A stretch of 64,000 nucleotides of DNA from Streptomyces sp. DH-12 (GTDB lineage: Bacteria; Actinomycetota; Actinomycetes; Streptomycetales; Streptomycetaceae), in NCBI RefSeq assembly GCF_002899455.1, contig NZ_PPFB01000001.1, positions 2,324,501 through 2,388,500 on the forward strand. The letters run 5' to 3'. The stretch's first letter is position 1; every line of letters begins with the position of its first letter. A program made the translations under genes and the position numbers. Below, piece by piece: positions 34,612 to 44,440 of the stretch. Below the pieces are notes generated by a model. The model saw nothing but the letters and a program-made list of their open reading frames with translations, did not search any database and had not been told where the DNA came from.

Positions 34612-35484
34612 TCAGGCCTGCTCGGCCGGGGCCTCGGCGGCGGGCGCCTCGGCAGCGGGCTCCTCGGCCGGCTTCTCGCCCTCGGCGGCGGCCGGAGCGG
34701 CCTCCTCGGCCTTCTTCTCGCCCTCGAGCAGGTCGCGCTCCCACTCGGCCAGCGGCTCACCGGCGGCCTTCTCGCCCTTGCCCTCGCCGCCGCCGGAGCG
34801 GGCGATGAGGCCCTCGGCCACGGCGTCGGCGATCACGCGGGTGAGCAGGGTGACGGAGCGGATCGCGTCGTCGTTGCCCGGGATCTTGTAGTCGACCTCG
34901 TCGGGGTCGCAGTTGGTGTCGAGGATGGCGACGACCGGGATGTTGAGCTTCCGGGCCTCGCCGACCGCGATGTGCTCCTTCTTGGTGTCCACGATCCAGA
35001 CGGCGCTGGGCACCTTCTGCATCTCGCGGATACCGCCGAGGGTCTTCTCCAGCTTCGCCTTCTCGCGGGAGAGGACCAGCAGCTCCTTCTTGGTGAGGCC
35101 GGAGGCGGCCACGTCCTCGAAGTCGATCTGCTCGAGCTCCTTGAGGCGCTGCAGGCGCTTGTAGACGGTCGAGAAGTTGGTGAGCATGCCGCCCAGCCAG
35201 CGCTGGTTGACGTAGGGCATGCCGACGCGGGTGGCCTGCTCGGCGATGGCCTCCTGCGCCTGCTTCTTCGTGCCGACGAACATGACCGTGCCGCCGTGGG
35301 CCACGGTCTCCTTGACGAACTCGTAGGCGCGGTCGATGTACGACAGCGACTGGAGCAGGTCGATGATGTAGATGCCGTTGCGCTCGGTGAAGATGAAGCG
35401 CTTCATCTTCGGGTTCCAACGACGGGTCTGGTGACCGAAGTGGACGCCGCTCTCCAGCAGCTCCCGCATCGTGACGACGGCCAT
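34612..35484 (-). CDS. rpsB: Small ribosomal subunit protein S2 (uS2)
   Basis: A 290-aa ribosomal protein with a canonical start ([27 protein letters not shown]). The conserved core ends near residue 230; the C-terminal 60 residues are an Ala/Glu/Pro-rich acidic tail, as in other Streptomyces S2 proteins. ATG 35484 has AAGGAGA 9-15 bases before. In-frame sequence continues well upstream, but it lacks S2 similarity. Confidence 0.97.
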   Translation of the reverse strand: MAVVTMRELLESGVHFGHQTRRWNPKMKRFIFTERNGIYIIDLLQSLSYIDRAYEFVKETVAHGGTVMFVGTKKQAQEAIAEQATRVGMPYVNQRWLGGMLTNFSTVYKRLQRLKELEQIDFEDVAASGLTKKELLVLSREKAKLEKTLGGIREMQKVPSAVWIVDTKKEHIAVGEARKLNIPVVAILDTNCDPDEVDYKIPGNDDAIRSVTLLTRVIADAVAEGLIARSGGGEGKGEKAAGEPLAEWERDLLEGEKKAEEAAPAAAEGEKPAEEPAAEAPAAEAPAEQA

Positions 35485-35764
35485 GGCCGTATCTCCTTGA
35501 ATTGCTCGGTTGTGCCGCGGGTGCCGGACGGCTCCCGCGCCTGACGCCCACGACGCGCCGTGCCACGAAGGACCGAGGGGCGCTGACACCGGGCCACGGC
35601 CGTGACCGGTCCCGATGTCGGGGCGTGCGAAGTCGACCCGGTGGCCCGGGTCGCCACCAGAAGTGTACGGGACCCGCGGGGTGCCGGGTGACGCCGTTGT
35701 CCACAACCCGGGTGGCCGTCCACAGGTCCCGGCGGGGATCACGTCCTCGGGAGACGCTTCCGCC

Positions 35765-36454
35765 ATGCGACGACAGGGATGGAACGAGGGACGTGGGTGG
35801 CGTGAACGGGACGACCGGAGCGGGCGGGACGGCTGGACCAGGCGGTGTGTACGGCTGGTGCTGGTGGTGGCCCTGACCGTGGCGGCACTGCTGGCGCCGC
35901 CGGCGTCACGGCTGTTCGCGGCGGGGACGGGGGACGCGGCGTCACCGCCTTCACCGCCGGCCGGCGGGGGCGCGCGCCGAGCCGCGGACGACGCCGTTCC
36001 GGCCATCGCCCGTACCTGGCCGGTGGGGGTACGCCCACAGGTGCTGCGCGGCTGGGAACCGCCGGCGACCGTCTACGGGCCCGGGCACCGGGGCGTCGAT
36101 CTCGCGGCGGCTCCGGGGACTCCGGTACGGGCGATGACGGACGGCCGGGTGTCGTTCGCGGGCCGGGTGGCCGGGAAGGGCGTCGTCTCGGTGGAACTCG
36201 CCGGCACCGGCGATCCGCCGCTGCGCACCACCTACGAACCCGTGCGCGCCTCGGTGCCCCAGGGCGCGGAGGTGACGGCGGGCGAGGTGGTCGGCACGGT
36301 GGAGGCGGGGGGCTCCCACTGCGCGGCCCCGTGCGTGCACTGGGGTCTGCTGCGGGGCGAAAGCTACCTGGACCCGCTCTCCTTGCTGCCCCCGTGGCTG
36401 CTCCACCGGGGCCCGTCCCGGCTCCTCCCGGTGCTCGGGGTACCCCTGCCCTGA
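35765..36454 (+). CDS. M23-family (LytM) peptidase, secreted or membrane-anchored
   Basis: A 229-aa protein. A basic N-terminus and hydrophobic segment ([18 protein letters not shown], about 28-45) export or anchor it. The LytM domain (about 95-215) has HRGVDLAA with zinc ligands His/Asp and CVHWGLL with the last His. Such enzymes cut peptidoglycan cross-links, or, if inactive, regulate amidases. Divergent from rpsB across a 280-base region. Start ATG 35765 has only a weak GGGAGA site; other starts upstream are possible. Confidence 0.82.
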   Translation: MRRQGWNEGRGWRERDDRSGRDGWTRRCVRLVLVVALTVAALLAPPASRLFAAGTGDAASPPSPPAGGGARRAADDAVPAIARTWPVGVRPQVLRGWEPPATVYGPGHRGVDLAAAPGTPVRAMTDGRVSFAGRVAGKGVVSVELAGTGDPPLRTTYEPVRASVPQGAEVTAGEVVGTVEAGGSHCAAPCVHWGLLRGESYLDPLSLLPPWLLHRGPSRLLPVLGVPLP

Positions 36455-36508
36455 GGGCTTCCAGACTCCGGTACGGGCCGGCAGGCTCCGGGATCCGAGC
36501 GCCGGACG

Positions 36509-37099
36509 TCAGCCCCGGACGCCGCCCAGAGCCAGGGAGACCGCCGCCCGGGCGATCACGTCGGGGTGCTCCGCCGCCCCCAGCTCGATGCGGCGCACGG
36601 CGGCGTCGACCACGCCCTGGAGCAGCATGGCGGTGAGGCGCGGCTCGGCGTGCCCCAGCTCGGCGAGCGCCTCGACGATCATGGCGATGAGTCCGCCGTG
36701 GGCCGCGCGGATCTTCTCGCGGGCGCCGGCGTCCAGTTCGCTCGCGGAGATCGCGACGACCGCGCGGTGCCGGCGGTCCCCCACCAGTTCCAGCTGCTTG
36801 CGGACGTACGCCTCGATCTTGCCCTCGGGGCCCTCGGCGTCCGCCATCGCCGCCTCGACCTCGGCCGCCCAGACGGGGAAGTCGGCCTCGCACAGCTCCT
36901 CGACGACGGCCGCCCGCGAGCGGAAGTACTCGTACACGGAGGACCGGGCGAGGCCCGTGCGCTCGGCGAGGGCCGGGAAGGTCAGCGCCTCCGTACCGCC
37001 CTCGGACAGCAGGGAGCGTGCCGCGTCCAGCAGGGCGGCTCGCTGCATCGACCGGTGCTCGGCCACGGAGGCCGCTCGAATCCTTGGCACGTCGTCCAC
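36509..37099 (-). CDS. TetR-family transcriptional regulator
   Basis: A 196-aa repressor. The N-terminal helix-turn-helix (about 20-62) reads RAALLDAARSLLSEGGTEALTFPALAERTGLARSSVYEYFRSRAAVVEEL, and the C-terminal helical ligand domain follows. GTG 37099 was used as the start, but the ribosome site is weak; GTG codons a few residues on could serve. Lies 66 bases downstream of whiG on the same strand, with no neighbour that identifies its target. Confidence 0.85.
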   Translation of the reverse strand: MDDVPRIRAASVAEHRSMQRAALLDAARSLLSEGGTEALTFPALAERTGLARSSVYEYFRSRAAVVEELCEADFPVWAAEVEAAMADAEGPEGKIEAYVRKQLELVGDRRHRAVVAISASELDAGAREKIRAAHGGLIAMIVEALAELGHAEPRLTAMLLQGVVDAAVRRIELGAAEHPDVIARAAVSLALGGVRG

Positions 37100-37165
37100 T
37101 TTACGGATGCCCCGCCCACGGCGGCCAGGGGTCGGGCCGGCCGGTCATCGCGGCCACCGCCGGGC

Positions 37166-38008
37166 TCAGCGGCCGAAACTCGCCAGCTTGGCGCGCAGCT
37201 GGAGCACGGACTTGGTGTGGATCTGGCTGACCCGGCTCTCCGTCACGCCCAGGACGTTGCCGATCTCGGCCAGCGTGAGGCCCTCGTAGTAGTACAGCGT
37301 GACCACGGTCTTCTCGCGCTCGGGCAGGGTGTTGATGGCCCGCGCCAGGAAGCGGCGCAGCTCCCGGTCCTCGGCGACCTCCACCGGGTTGTCGGCGGCG
37401 GTGTCCTCCAGGGTGTCCATGAAGCTCAGCTGGTCGCCCCCGTCGCCGCCGACGTGCAGCAGCTCCTCCAGGGCGACGACGTTCGCGAGCGAGAGCTGGC
37501 TGAACACCGCGTGCAGTTCGCCGACGGTGATGCCCATCTCGGCGGCGACCTCGTTCTCCGTCGGCGTGCGCCGCAGCCGCGCCTCGAGGGTGGCGTAGGC
37601 GCGCTCCACGTTGCGCGCCTTCTGCCGTACCGAGCGGGGGATCCAGTCCAGCGCGCGCAGTTCGTCGATCATCGCGCCGCGGATGCGGGTGATCGCGTAC
37701 GTCTCGAACTTGATCTCGCGGTCGACGTCGAACTTCTCGATCGCGTCGATCAGCCCGAAGACCCCGGAGGAGACGAAGTCCGCCTGCTCGACGTTGGGCG
37801 GCAGACCCACGCTGACCCGGCCGGCGACGTACTTCACCAGCGGCGAGTAGTGCAGGATCAACTGCTCCCGCAGACGTTCGTCCCCCGTCGCCTTGTACGA
37901 CCGCCACAGCTCGTCGAGCGTCGAGGGAGCGGGCGGCCGCACGCTGCCACCGTCACGGGCGGCTGGGGGGATCGCCGCCCGGTCGGACCCGGAGGTGTGC
38001 TGGGGCAT
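37166..38008 (-). CDS. whiG: Sporulation sigma factor WhiG (sigma-28 family)
   Basis: A 280-aa sigma factor of the FliA/WhiG group that initiates aerial hyphal sporulation. Regions are visible in order: region 2 ([15 protein letters not shown]... [36 protein letters not shown]), region 3 ([15 protein letters not shown]) and region 4 ([32 protein letters not shown]) for -35 binding. ATG 38008 matches the expected WhiG length. A 274-base region follows to dprA; it contains the promoter side of whiG but no feature I could define. Confidence 0.96.
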   Translation of the reverse strand: MPQHTSGSDRAAIPPAARDGGSVRPPAPSTLDELWRSYKATGDERLREQLILHYSPLVKYVAGRVSVGLPPNVEQADFVSSGVFGLIDAIEKFDVDREIKFETYAITRIRGAMIDELRALDWIPRSVRQKARNVERAYATLEARLRRTPTENEVAAEMGITVGELHAVFSQLSLANVVALEELLHVGGDGGDQLSFMDTLEDTAADNPVEVAEDRELRRFLARAINTLPEREKTVVTLYYYEGLTLAEIGNVLGVTESRVSQIHTKSVLQLRAKLASFGR

Positions 38009-38282
38009 TCGTCGCCTAGTGCCGTTCTGCCGTGGGCTGGTACTGCCTGGTCGCGTTGTCTGTCCGATGTCTGTTCTGGCCTGTCCGTGTCTGGGCCCTC
38101 GTGAGCGTAGCGTGACTGCGGCGTCGCGGTGTGCGAAGAACGGGGGCCGAGCCGTGCGCAGATACGTTCCGGGGGCCGTCCCGCCGGGGCACATCCGTCG
38201 CTCTGCGTGATCACCCGGATACCCCAACCGGCGTATTTTCCACGGCGTGTCGGGGTTCCCCCGGACGGCCGAACACGCTGTG

Positions 38283-39566
38283 TCAACGGACATCGGCACC
38301 GGCCCGGAGCGAGATCATCGCCTGGCGCGTCAACTTCCAGCCGTCGCCGTGTCGTTCGACGTAACCAAGTGCTCGGAGCTCGTACAACTTCGCGATCGCG
38401 TCGTCCGGCGTGGTCTGCGCCGTGCGGGCGACGTCGTCCGGGCGGGCCGCCCCGCGGGCCGGCAGCGCGGCGAGGACCTGGCGGACCGCCGGGTCCAGCA
38501 GGTCGCGGGGCAGCACCGGCCCCCTGCGCTCCGGTGCGAGCTCGCCCATGTCGCCGATCAGTTCGACGATCTCGTCGGCGGCGGTGACCAGGACGGCGTC
38601 CTGCCGGAGCAGTTCGTGCACCCCGGCGGAGAGGCCGCTGGTGGCCGGGCCCGGCACCCCCATCGTGTGGCGTCCCAGACGGCGGGCGGCGCGGACGGTC
38701 ACCAGGGAGCCGCTGCGGTGGGCTGCCTCCACGACGGCCGTGCCCCGCGTGAGGGCGGCGATCACGCGGTTGCGGAGGATGAATCGGCTGGGTGTCGGAT
38801 GCTCGCCCGGCGGCAACTCGCCGACCACCAGCCCCTGTTCGGCGATACGGTTGATCAGCCCGGCGTGTCCGCGCGGGTAGGGACGATCCACCCCGCAGGC
38901 GAGCACGGCGACGGTCGCGCCGCCCGCGCCGAGCGCCCCGCGGTGGGCGGCGCCGTCGATGCCGTAGGCGCCGCCGGAGACGACGATCCAGCCCTTCTCC
39001 GCGAGTCCCGCCGCGAGGGTGGCGGCCATGAACGCGCCGTACTCGGTGCAGGCGCGGGCGCCGACGAGGGCGACGGATCGCAGCGCCCACATCCGCAGGT
39101 CCGCGCTGCCGCGCACCCACAGGCCGAGCGGGCGGGCGTCCCCGAGGTCGTCGAGCTGGCGGGGCCACTCGGCGTCCCCGGGACTCACGAACCGCACGCC
39201 GGCGTCCCGTGCGACGGCGAGATCCCGGCGCGGGTCGGCCCGCTCGGCCCTCGCCAGCAGCCCGGCCCACCGCTTGGCGCTGACGCCCGGCAGTGGCTCC
39301 CCGCCCTGCCTCAGCCGCCGCACCACGGCATCCACACCGAGTTCACGCACCCAACGCCCGCCGGCCTCGTCACCGGGTTCGAGGACGCGGGCGAGGAAGA
39401 CGCGGCCGAGGGGACCGCCCGGTGCGGTCGGTCCGGTCGGCCCCGGTGATCCGGTCGACTCGGTGAGCCCCGTGGGACCCGTCGACCCGGCCGGCTCGGT
39501 CGGTTCGGTCGGTTCGGTCGGTTCGGTCGGTTCGGTCGGACCGTACGGCCCGCTCGCCTGGCTCAT
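38283..39566 (-). CDS. dprA: DNA-processing protein DprA/Smf
   Basis: A 427-aa Rossmann-fold ssDNA-binding protein that loads RecA in transformation. The core (about 120-330) has [30 protein letters not shown] and [21 protein letters not shown]; a winged-helix domain (about 365-427) is at the end. The first 50 residues are a low-complexity Thr-Glu-Pro/Gly-Pro-Thr stretch encoded by 9-base repeats. ATG 39566 overlaps the comM stop by four bases (ATGA). It forms a cluster with comM and yraN. Natural transformation is not known in Streptomyces, so its role may be repair or uptake related. Confidence 0.92.
   Translation of the reverse strand: MSQASGPYGPTEPTEPTEPTEPTEPAGSTGPTGLTESTGSPGPTGPTAPGGPLGRVFLARVLEPGDEAGGRWVRELGVDAVVRRLRQGGEPLPGVSAKRWAGLLARAERADPRRDLAVARDAGVRFVSPGDAEWPRQLDDLGDARPLGLWVRGSADLRMWALRSVALVGARACTEYGAFMAATLAAGLAEKGWIVVSGGAYGIDGAAHRGALGAGGATVAVLACGVDRPYPRGHAGLINRIAEQGLVVGELPPGEHPTPSRFILRNRVIAALTRGTAVVEAAHRSGSLVTVRAARRLGRHTMGVPGPATSGLSAGVHELLRQDAVLVTAADEIVELIGDMGELAPERRGPVLPRDLLDPAVRQVLAALPARGAARPDDVARTAQTTPDDAIAKLYELRALGYVERHGDGWKLTRQAMISLRAGADVR
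39493..39540. repeat. 9-base minisatellite in dprA N-terminus
   Basis: The unit GGTTCGGTC (plus strand), with one variant first copy, repeats five times at 39493-39540 and encodes TEP repeats at the start of DprA. Replication slippage would alter the tail by three residues without shifting frame. Confidence 0.8.
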
Positions 39567-41185
39567 ACCCCCGCCCCGATCGTCATCGGCACCCCGCGCG
39601 GGACGCCCGTGCGCAGTTGCAGGGCGAGGGCGACGTCGCCGGCATCGGGGCGGTCGTGGCCGGCCAGGTCGGCGACGGTCCAGGCGACCCGCAGCACCCG
39701 GTCGAGCCCCCGCGCAGTCAGCACGCCCCGCTCCAGGCTGCGCTCGGCCTCGTCCATGGCGCCCGGTGCGGCCTGCCAGCGGTTGCGCAGTTCACGCCCG
39801 GGGATCTCACTGTTGAGGCGCCAGGGGGTGCCGTGGAACCGCGCGGCGGCGCGGTCCCGGGCCGAGCGCACCCGGTCGGCGACCGTGGCGGTGGCCTCGC
39901 CCCGGGCGCCCGCCGCCGTCAGCGCGCCACGGGTGACGGCCTCGACCTCGACCCGCAGGTCGACCCGGTCGAGCAGCGGTCCGGAGAGCCGGGCCTGGTA
40001 GCGGCGGATGGCCGAGGACGGGCACTCGCACCGGTCGTCGGTGCGGGAGAACCGGCCGCAGGGGCAGGGGTTGGCCGCGAGCACCATGAGGAAGCGCGCC
40101 GGAAAGCGCACGACGCCCGCGCTGCGCGCGATGACCACATGCCCCGCCTCCAGCGGCTGGCGCAGGGCGTCCAGCGCCTTGCTGCTGAACTCGGGGGTCT
40201 CGTCCAGGAACAACACGCCTCGGTGCGACAGGGACACCGCTCCCGGCCTGGCCGTCCCCGGGCCGCCGCCGACGAGGGCCTGCATGGTGGCCGAGTGGTG
40301 CGGCGCGCAGTAGGGCGCGGTGTCGATCAGCGGCCGGCCCGGCGGCAGCAGACCCGCCACCGAGTGCACCGCCGTCACCTCCAGGGAGGCTTGCCGGTCC
40401 AGCGGCGGCAGGACGGACGGCATCCGCTCCGCGAGCATCGTCTTCCCGGCACCCGGCGGGCCCTCGAGAAACAGGTGGTGTCCGCCCGCCGCGGCCACCT
40501 CGACCGCCGTGCGCGCCGCGTGCTGGCCCACGACGTCGGCGAGGTCGTGCCCCTGGTCGTACCGGCCCGGGCCGCCGCTCATGGCCGTGACCGCTCCGCT
40601 GCCGAGATCGCGCAGTCCTGCCATCAGGGGGTCGGGCCGCTCCGGCTCCAAGGACTCCTCGTCGGGCACCGGTTCGTCGGTGAGGACCGCGATGAGCTGG
40701 CGCAGGCTGCGCACGCCCAGCACGGACACGCCCGGCACCAGGGCGGCCTCGGCGGCGGCGCACTCGGGCACCACCACCTGCTCGAAGCCCGCATCCGCCG
40801 CGGCCAGCACCGACGGGAGGATGCCTCGCACCGGCCGCACCCGGCCGTCCAGCCCCAGCTCGCCGATCATCACGATGTCGGAGAGAACGCGGGGGTCGAT
40901 CCGCTCGGCGGCGCCGAGCACCGCGCAGGCGACAGCGAGGTCGAAGCCGCTGCCGGCCTTCGGCACCGATGCCGGGCTCAGTCCCACGGTGAGCTTCTTC
41001 TGCGGCCACTCGCCGCCGGAGTTGACCACGGCGGCCCTGACCCGGTCCCGGCTCTCCGTCAGGCTCTTGTCCGGCAGTCCCACCAGCGTGAACGCGGCGA
41101 CTCCCGGCTCCAGGTCGGCCTGCACCTCGACGACAACGCCCTCGACGCCGACGAGGGTCACCGAACACGTACGGGCGAATCCCAT
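39563..41185 (-). CDS. comM: ComM/YifB-family magnesium chelatase-like AAA ATPase
   Basis: A 540-aa protein. An N-terminal Lon-protease-like domain (about 1-170, ending in conserved MIGELGLDG) precedes the AAA+ domain with Walker A EGPPGAGKTML and Walker B GVLFLDETPEF; PCPCGRF and SGPLLDRVDL complete the Mg-chelatase signature. ComM is a hexameric helicase that promotes branch migration during integration of donor DNA in naturally competent bacteria. ATG 41185 lies one base after the yraN stop; the 3' end overlaps dprA by four bases. Confidence 0.93.
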   Translation of the reverse strand: MGFARTCSVTLVGVEGVVVEVQADLEPGVAAFTLVGLPDKSLTESRDRVRAAVVNSGGEWPQKKLTVGLSPASVPKAGSGFDLAVACAVLGAAERIDPRVLSDIVMIGELGLDGRVRPVRGILPSVLAAADAGFEQVVVPECAAAEAALVPGVSVLGVRSLRQLIAVLTDEPVPDEESLEPERPDPLMAGLRDLGSGAVTAMSGGPGRYDQGHDLADVVGQHAARTAVEVAAAGGHHLFLEGPPGAGKTMLAERMPSVLPPLDRQASLEVTAVHSVAGLLPPGRPLIDTAPYCAPHHSATMQALVGGGPGTARPGAVSLSHRGVLFLDETPEFSSKALDALRQPLEAGHVVIARSAGVVRFPARFLMVLAANPCPCGRFSRTDDRCECPSSAIRRYQARLSGPLLDRVDLRVEVEAVTRGALTAAGARGEATATVADRVRSARDRAAARFHGTPWRLNSEIPGRELRNRWQAAPGAMDEAERSLERGVLTARGLDRVLRVAWTVADLAGHDRPDAGDVALALQLRTGVPRGVPMTIGAGV

Positions 41186-41186
41186 G

Positions 41187-41654
41187 TCAGGCCGCCCCCC
41201 TGACGTGCTCGACGACGGGGGCGCCGCGCCTCGGGAGCAGCACGCCGACCAGGTCGATGCGGACACCGCCGGGCGGGGCTCCCCCGTGTTCCTGGAGCCA
41301 GCGTTCCGCCAGACCGCGCAGCCGGCTCGCCTTGGCCGGTGTGATCGCCGCCATGGGGTGCTGGAAGGAACCGGTGCGGCGGGTCTTCACCTCGCAGACG
41401 ACCAGGGCGTCGCCGTCCCGCGCCACGATGTCGATCTCGCCGGTCCGGCCGCAGCGCCAGTTGCGCGCCACCACCGTCATCCCGGCCTGGGTGAGCCGCC
41501 GGGCGGCCAGCGTCTCCCCGTACCTCCCGAGCGCGTACCTCCCGAGCGCGCCGCGGGCCCGCCCGCCGTGTTCCTTCGGTCCCCCGCGGCCCGGCTCTGC
41601 CTGGGCCGCCACCCCGCGACCGCGTACCTGCTCCGTGTCCTGCCGTGCGTCCAT
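41187..41654 (-). CDS. YraN/UPF0102-family putative endonuclease
   Basis: A 155-aa protein of the UPF0102 family with the PD-(D/E)XK-like nuclease motif [22 protein letters not shown], in which Asp, Glu and Lys are conserved. ATG 41654 was preferred over an upstream GTG because GGAGGTGG lies 6-14 bases before. The first 50 residues are poorly conserved. Next to comM and dprA, so a role in DNA processing is likely, but the reaction is undemonstrated. Confidence 0.88.
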   Translation of the reverse strand: MDARQDTEQVRGRGVAAQAEPGRGGPKEHGGRARGALGRYALGRYGETLAARRLTQAGMTVVARNWRCGRTGEIDIVARDGDALVVCEVKTRRTGSFQHPMAAITPAKASRLRGLAERWLQEHGGAPPGGVRIDLVGVLLPRRGAPVVEHVRGAA

Positions 41655-41761
41655 GCCGGCACCACCTCCGGCGCCAACCGTCACGCACCCCCGCCGGTTC
41701 CCGCCGCGTCACGTGCACAACCGGACGACTGTGGACAACCCCGCCACCCGCAAGGGTGACC

Positions 41762-42070
41762 TCACCCGCTCGGCAGCTCCAGATCGCTCTTGTTGAGCTC
41801 CTCGATGTTCACGTCCTTGAACGTGAGTACGCGCACCTGCTTCACGAAGCGGGCGGGCCGGTACATGTCCCAGACCCAGGCGTCCGCCATGGAGACCTCG
41901 AAGAACACCTCGCCCTGGACCGAGTGGACCTGCATCTCGTAGTCGTTGGTGAGGTAGAAACGCCGTTCGGTCTCGATCACGTATTTGAACAGACCGACGA
42001 CATCGCGGTACTCCCGGTAGAGCTTCAGCTCCATCTCGGTCTCGTACTTCTCGAGGTCCTCGGCGCTCAT
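41762..42070 (-). CDS. DUF2469 protein
   Basis: A 102-aa protein beginning MSAEDLEKYETEMELKLYREYRDVVGLFKYVIETERRFYL and ending with FVKQVRVLTFKDVNIEEL, the DUF2469 family restricted to actinobacteria. It is compact, soluble and of unknown function. ATG 42070 has AAGGGG. Position next to the sip-rplS region is conserved in the genus. Confidence 0.9.
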   Translation of the reverse strand: MSAEDLEKYETEMELKLYREYRDVVGLFKYVIETERRFYLTNDYEMQVHSVQGEVFFEVSMADAWVWDMYRPARFVKQVRVLTFKDVNIEELNKSDLELPSG

Positions 42071-42123
42071 GGCATGTTCCCCTTCAGCCGTGCGATCCCA
42101 CCATTGTGCGCCAGTCCCGGGAG

Positions 42124-42651
42124 TCACCGGACGATTTCGGTGTCCAGGGTCACGGGCGCGGCCGGGGGGCCCTCGTCGAGCAGCTTCCGCAGCAGCCCGG
42201 CGAGCTTGGTCGGATACACCGTCTCACGGGCGTCGAGCAGTTCCGGGCAGGTCCACCAGCGCGCTCCCGCGACACTGCGCCGCTCCAGCTCGGTCAGGGC
42301 CGTGGCCGCGGTCGCCGTCTGCGTCGTACGGGCCAGGTAGTACCACTCGTCCTGGTCCCACCGGCGGCCCGCGAACGGGAAGGAGCAGCGCCGCCGCCAC
42401 AGCACGGGGCCGAGGTCGACGTCGGTGATGCCGGTCTCCTCGGCGAGTTCCCTGAGGGCGGCCTGTTCACGGGTCTCGTCGCCCTCCACGCCGCCGCCGG
42501 GGGTGAACCACCAGTCGGTGCCGGGGTCGTCCAGTTCGTGGCCGTGCAGCAGCAGGATGCGGTCCCGCGGGTCGAGCAGGACCACCCGGGCGACCCTGCG
42601 CAACCCGCCCGCACAGGTGTCCGGCACCGTCGGCGCGGGTTCAGCGGCCAC
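42124..42651 (-). CDS. Nudix hydrolase
   Basis: A 175-aa protein with a complete Nudix box GGGVEGDETREQAALRELAEETGI, preceded by RVVLLDPRDRILLLHGHELDDPGTDWWFTP. It would hydrolyse a nucleoside diphosphate linked to X. The substrate cannot be told. GTG 42651 (GGGGAG upstream) overlaps the sipZ 3' end by 11 bases, so it is likely translated from the same transcript. Confidence 0.9.
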   Translation of the reverse strand: MAAEPAPTVPDTCAGGLRRVARVVLLDPRDRILLLHGHELDDPGTDWWFTPGGGVEGDETREQAALRELAEETGITDVDLGPVLWRRRCSFPFAGRRWDQDEWYYLARTTQTATAATALTELERRSVAGARWWTCPELLDARETVYPTKLAGLLRKLLDEGPPAAPVTLDTEIVR

Positions 42652-43414
42652 CGGTGCTCCCCGCCGCGTTCCGGGCCCGGGACGCGGCCGCGCGCTTGGC
42701 CAGCGGCCCGTAGGCGGCGCCCCCGAGCACCAGCACCGCGCCACCGGCCACCGCGGCGAGCACGGTCGGCAGCGGTCCGGACGTGGAGAGGGGGCCGAGC
42801 CGTTCGAAGCCGGTGGGCTTGGCGAGCATGCCGTCCATCGGCCAGACCACGGCGTCCACCCGGGCCCGGACGGCGTCGCGGGAGACCGTGCCGCCGGCGG
42901 CGTCGGTCAGGTGGGCCGTGGAGTCGACCGAGCCGGAGCGCTCGTCGCCGAGCAGGAACAGGCGGCCCTTCGGCACGGTCACCTCGGGGAAGACGGCGGA
43001 CCGCGCCATCGGGTCCTCGGGGAGATACGGTTCTTCGATCTCCTTGCCGTTGACCGTGAGCTTGCCGTTCTCGCAGCAGGAGACGGTGTCGCCGCCGACG
43101 GCGACGACCCGCTTCACCATGGGCGCGTTCGACCAGGTCGCGTCCGTGAACACGACGACGTCGCCGCGGCGGACCTCGCCGCCGTCGATGCGCTCGGCCA
43201 GCACCCGCTCGCCGGCGCCGATCGTCGGGGCCATCGAGGTGGTCGGCACGGTGTACGGCCGGTAGACCACCGCTCCCCAGGCGAACCCGCCGAGGAACAG
43301 CACCAGCCCGAGCGCGACGGCCACGTTGGACAGCACCTGCCCGGTCCGGCCGGCCCGTGCCGTGCCGGAGCCGCCGCTGCCCGGGACCGTACGCGTCGTG
43401 CTCTGACCGCTCAT
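42641..43414 (-). CDS. sipZ: Type I signal peptidase SipZ
   Basis: A 257-aa signal peptidase. N-terminal span (about 30-50) is followed by the catalytic Ser60 (PTTSMAPT) and general base Lys101 (VKRVVAVGGD), with a later GDERSGSVDSTAH box. A C-terminal hydrophobic span (LPTVLAAVAGGAVLVLGG) distinguishes it from SipW, which lacks one here. It cleaves Sec and Tat signal peptides at the membrane. ATG 43414. Downstream of sipY with a 57-base gap. Confidence 0.93.
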   Translation of the reverse strand: MSGQSTTRTVPGSGGSGTARAGRTGQVLSNVAVALGLVLFLGGFAWGAVVYRPYTVPTTSMAPTIGAGERVLAERIDGGEVRRGDVVVFTDATWSNAPMVKRVVAVGGDTVSCCENGKLTVNGKEIEEPYLPEDPMARSAVFPEVTVPKGRLFLLGDERSGSVDSTAHLTDAAGGTVSRDAVRARVDAVVWPMDGMLAKPTGFERLGPLSTSGPLPTVLAAVAGGAVLVLGGAAYGPLAKRAAASRARNAAGSTGGR

Positions 43415-43471
43415 GGGCGGCACCCTACCCCGGCGGTACGCGGGCGGGTCAGCCCTCCCCGCGCCCCGCTG

Positions 43472-44440
43472 TCAGGCGCGACGGCGCCGCCACAGCACGA
43501 ACGGCACCGCGCCGGCCAGCGCGACCGCGGGCGGCGCGACCGTCAGGGCCGCCGCGTTCTGCGCCGGGGTGTTCAGGCCGGGCTGGTCGAAGGTGTCCGG
43601 GACGGGCAGGTTGGTCCAGCGGTTGATCGGCCAGGCGATGACCACGGCGCGGCCGACGACCTTGTCGACGGGGACGAAGCCCTGGTTGCTGTCGGCCGTG
43701 TTGTAGCGGGAGTCCCGGGAGTTCTGCCGGTGGTCGCCCATGACCCAGATGTGGTCCTCGGGCACCTTCACCTTGAACTGGCCGCCCTGGTCGTCCTGGC
43801 TGCACGGGGTGTTGCCCGGGTACACGTACGGCTCGTTCAGCGCCTTGCCGTTGACCTTCAGCGGGCCGGTGCCCTTGCACTCGACCGTGTCGCCGCCGAC
43901 GCCGATGACCCGCTTGATCAGGTCCTTCTCCTCCGCGGACGGCATCAGGCCGATGAAGCTGAGAGCCTCCTGCAGCGCGTTGGGGTCGGGGGTCGGCTCG
44001 CCCGCCAGCCAGTTGTCGGGGTCGTGGAAGACGACGACCTCGCCGCGCTCGGGCTCGGAGCCGAACCACGGGGTCAGCTTGTCGACCAGGACCCGGTCAC
44101 CCTGCTGGAGGGTGTTCTGCATCGAGTCGGAGGGGATCGAGAACGCCTGCACGAGGAACGTCTTGATCAGCAGCGCCAGGACGAGCGCGATGCCGATGAG
44201 GATCGGCAGCTCCTTCCAGAAGGAGCGCTGCTGCTTCTTCGGCCGGTCCTGCTCCGAGCCGTCCGGCTCCTGGCCGCCGGTCCGCGTCCCGTCCTCGTTC
44301 ACTCCGCCGTCCTCGACCGCACGCTCGTCACTCCCGGAGAACGCGGCGTGTCCCGCGCCCGGTTCGCCCGGCCCCGCGGAGCCTCCGCGGGGCTCCTCGC
44401 CACCCTGACCGGACCGTGCGCCCACCGCCACATCCCCCAC
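43472..44440 (-). CDS. sipY: Type I signal peptidase SipY
   Basis: A 322-aa signal peptidase when started at GTG 44440. Residues 1-75 are a polar extension, a membrane span follows (LPILIGIALVLALLIKTFLVQAF), then catalytic Ser106 (SIPSDSMQ) and Lys176 (DLIKRVIGVGGD), the GDHRQNSRDSR box and a C-terminal span (APPAVALAGAVPFVLW). GTG 44302, after GAGG, is an alternative start; the longer form overlaps sipX by 113 bases. Confidence 0.9.
   Translation of the reverse strand: MGDVAVGARSGQGGEEPRGGSAGPGEPGAGHAAFSGSDERAVEDGGVNEDGTRTGGQEPDGSEQDRPKKQQRSFWKELPILIGIALVLALLIKTFLVQAFSIPSDSMQNTLQQGDRVLVDKLTPWFGSEPERGEVVVFHDPDNWLAGEPTPDPNALQEALSFIGLMPSAEEKDLIKRVIGVGGDTVECKGTGPLKVNGKALNEPYVYPGNTPCSQDDQGGQFKVKVPEDHIWVMGDHRQNSRDSRYNTADSNQGFVPVDKVVGRAVVIAWPINRWTNLPVPDTFDQPGLNTPAQNAAALTVAPPAVALAGAVPFVLWRRRRA

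Noticed and set aside
39493..39540. Tandem repeats as a CRISPR-like array
   Set aside because: Units are 9 bases without spacers and are in frame within dprA; no cas genes are present.
38283..41654. dprA-comM-yraN as evidence of a complete competence system
   Set aside because: No DNA-uptake genes (comEA, comEC, pili) are in the window, and this trio is conserved in non-competent bacteria.
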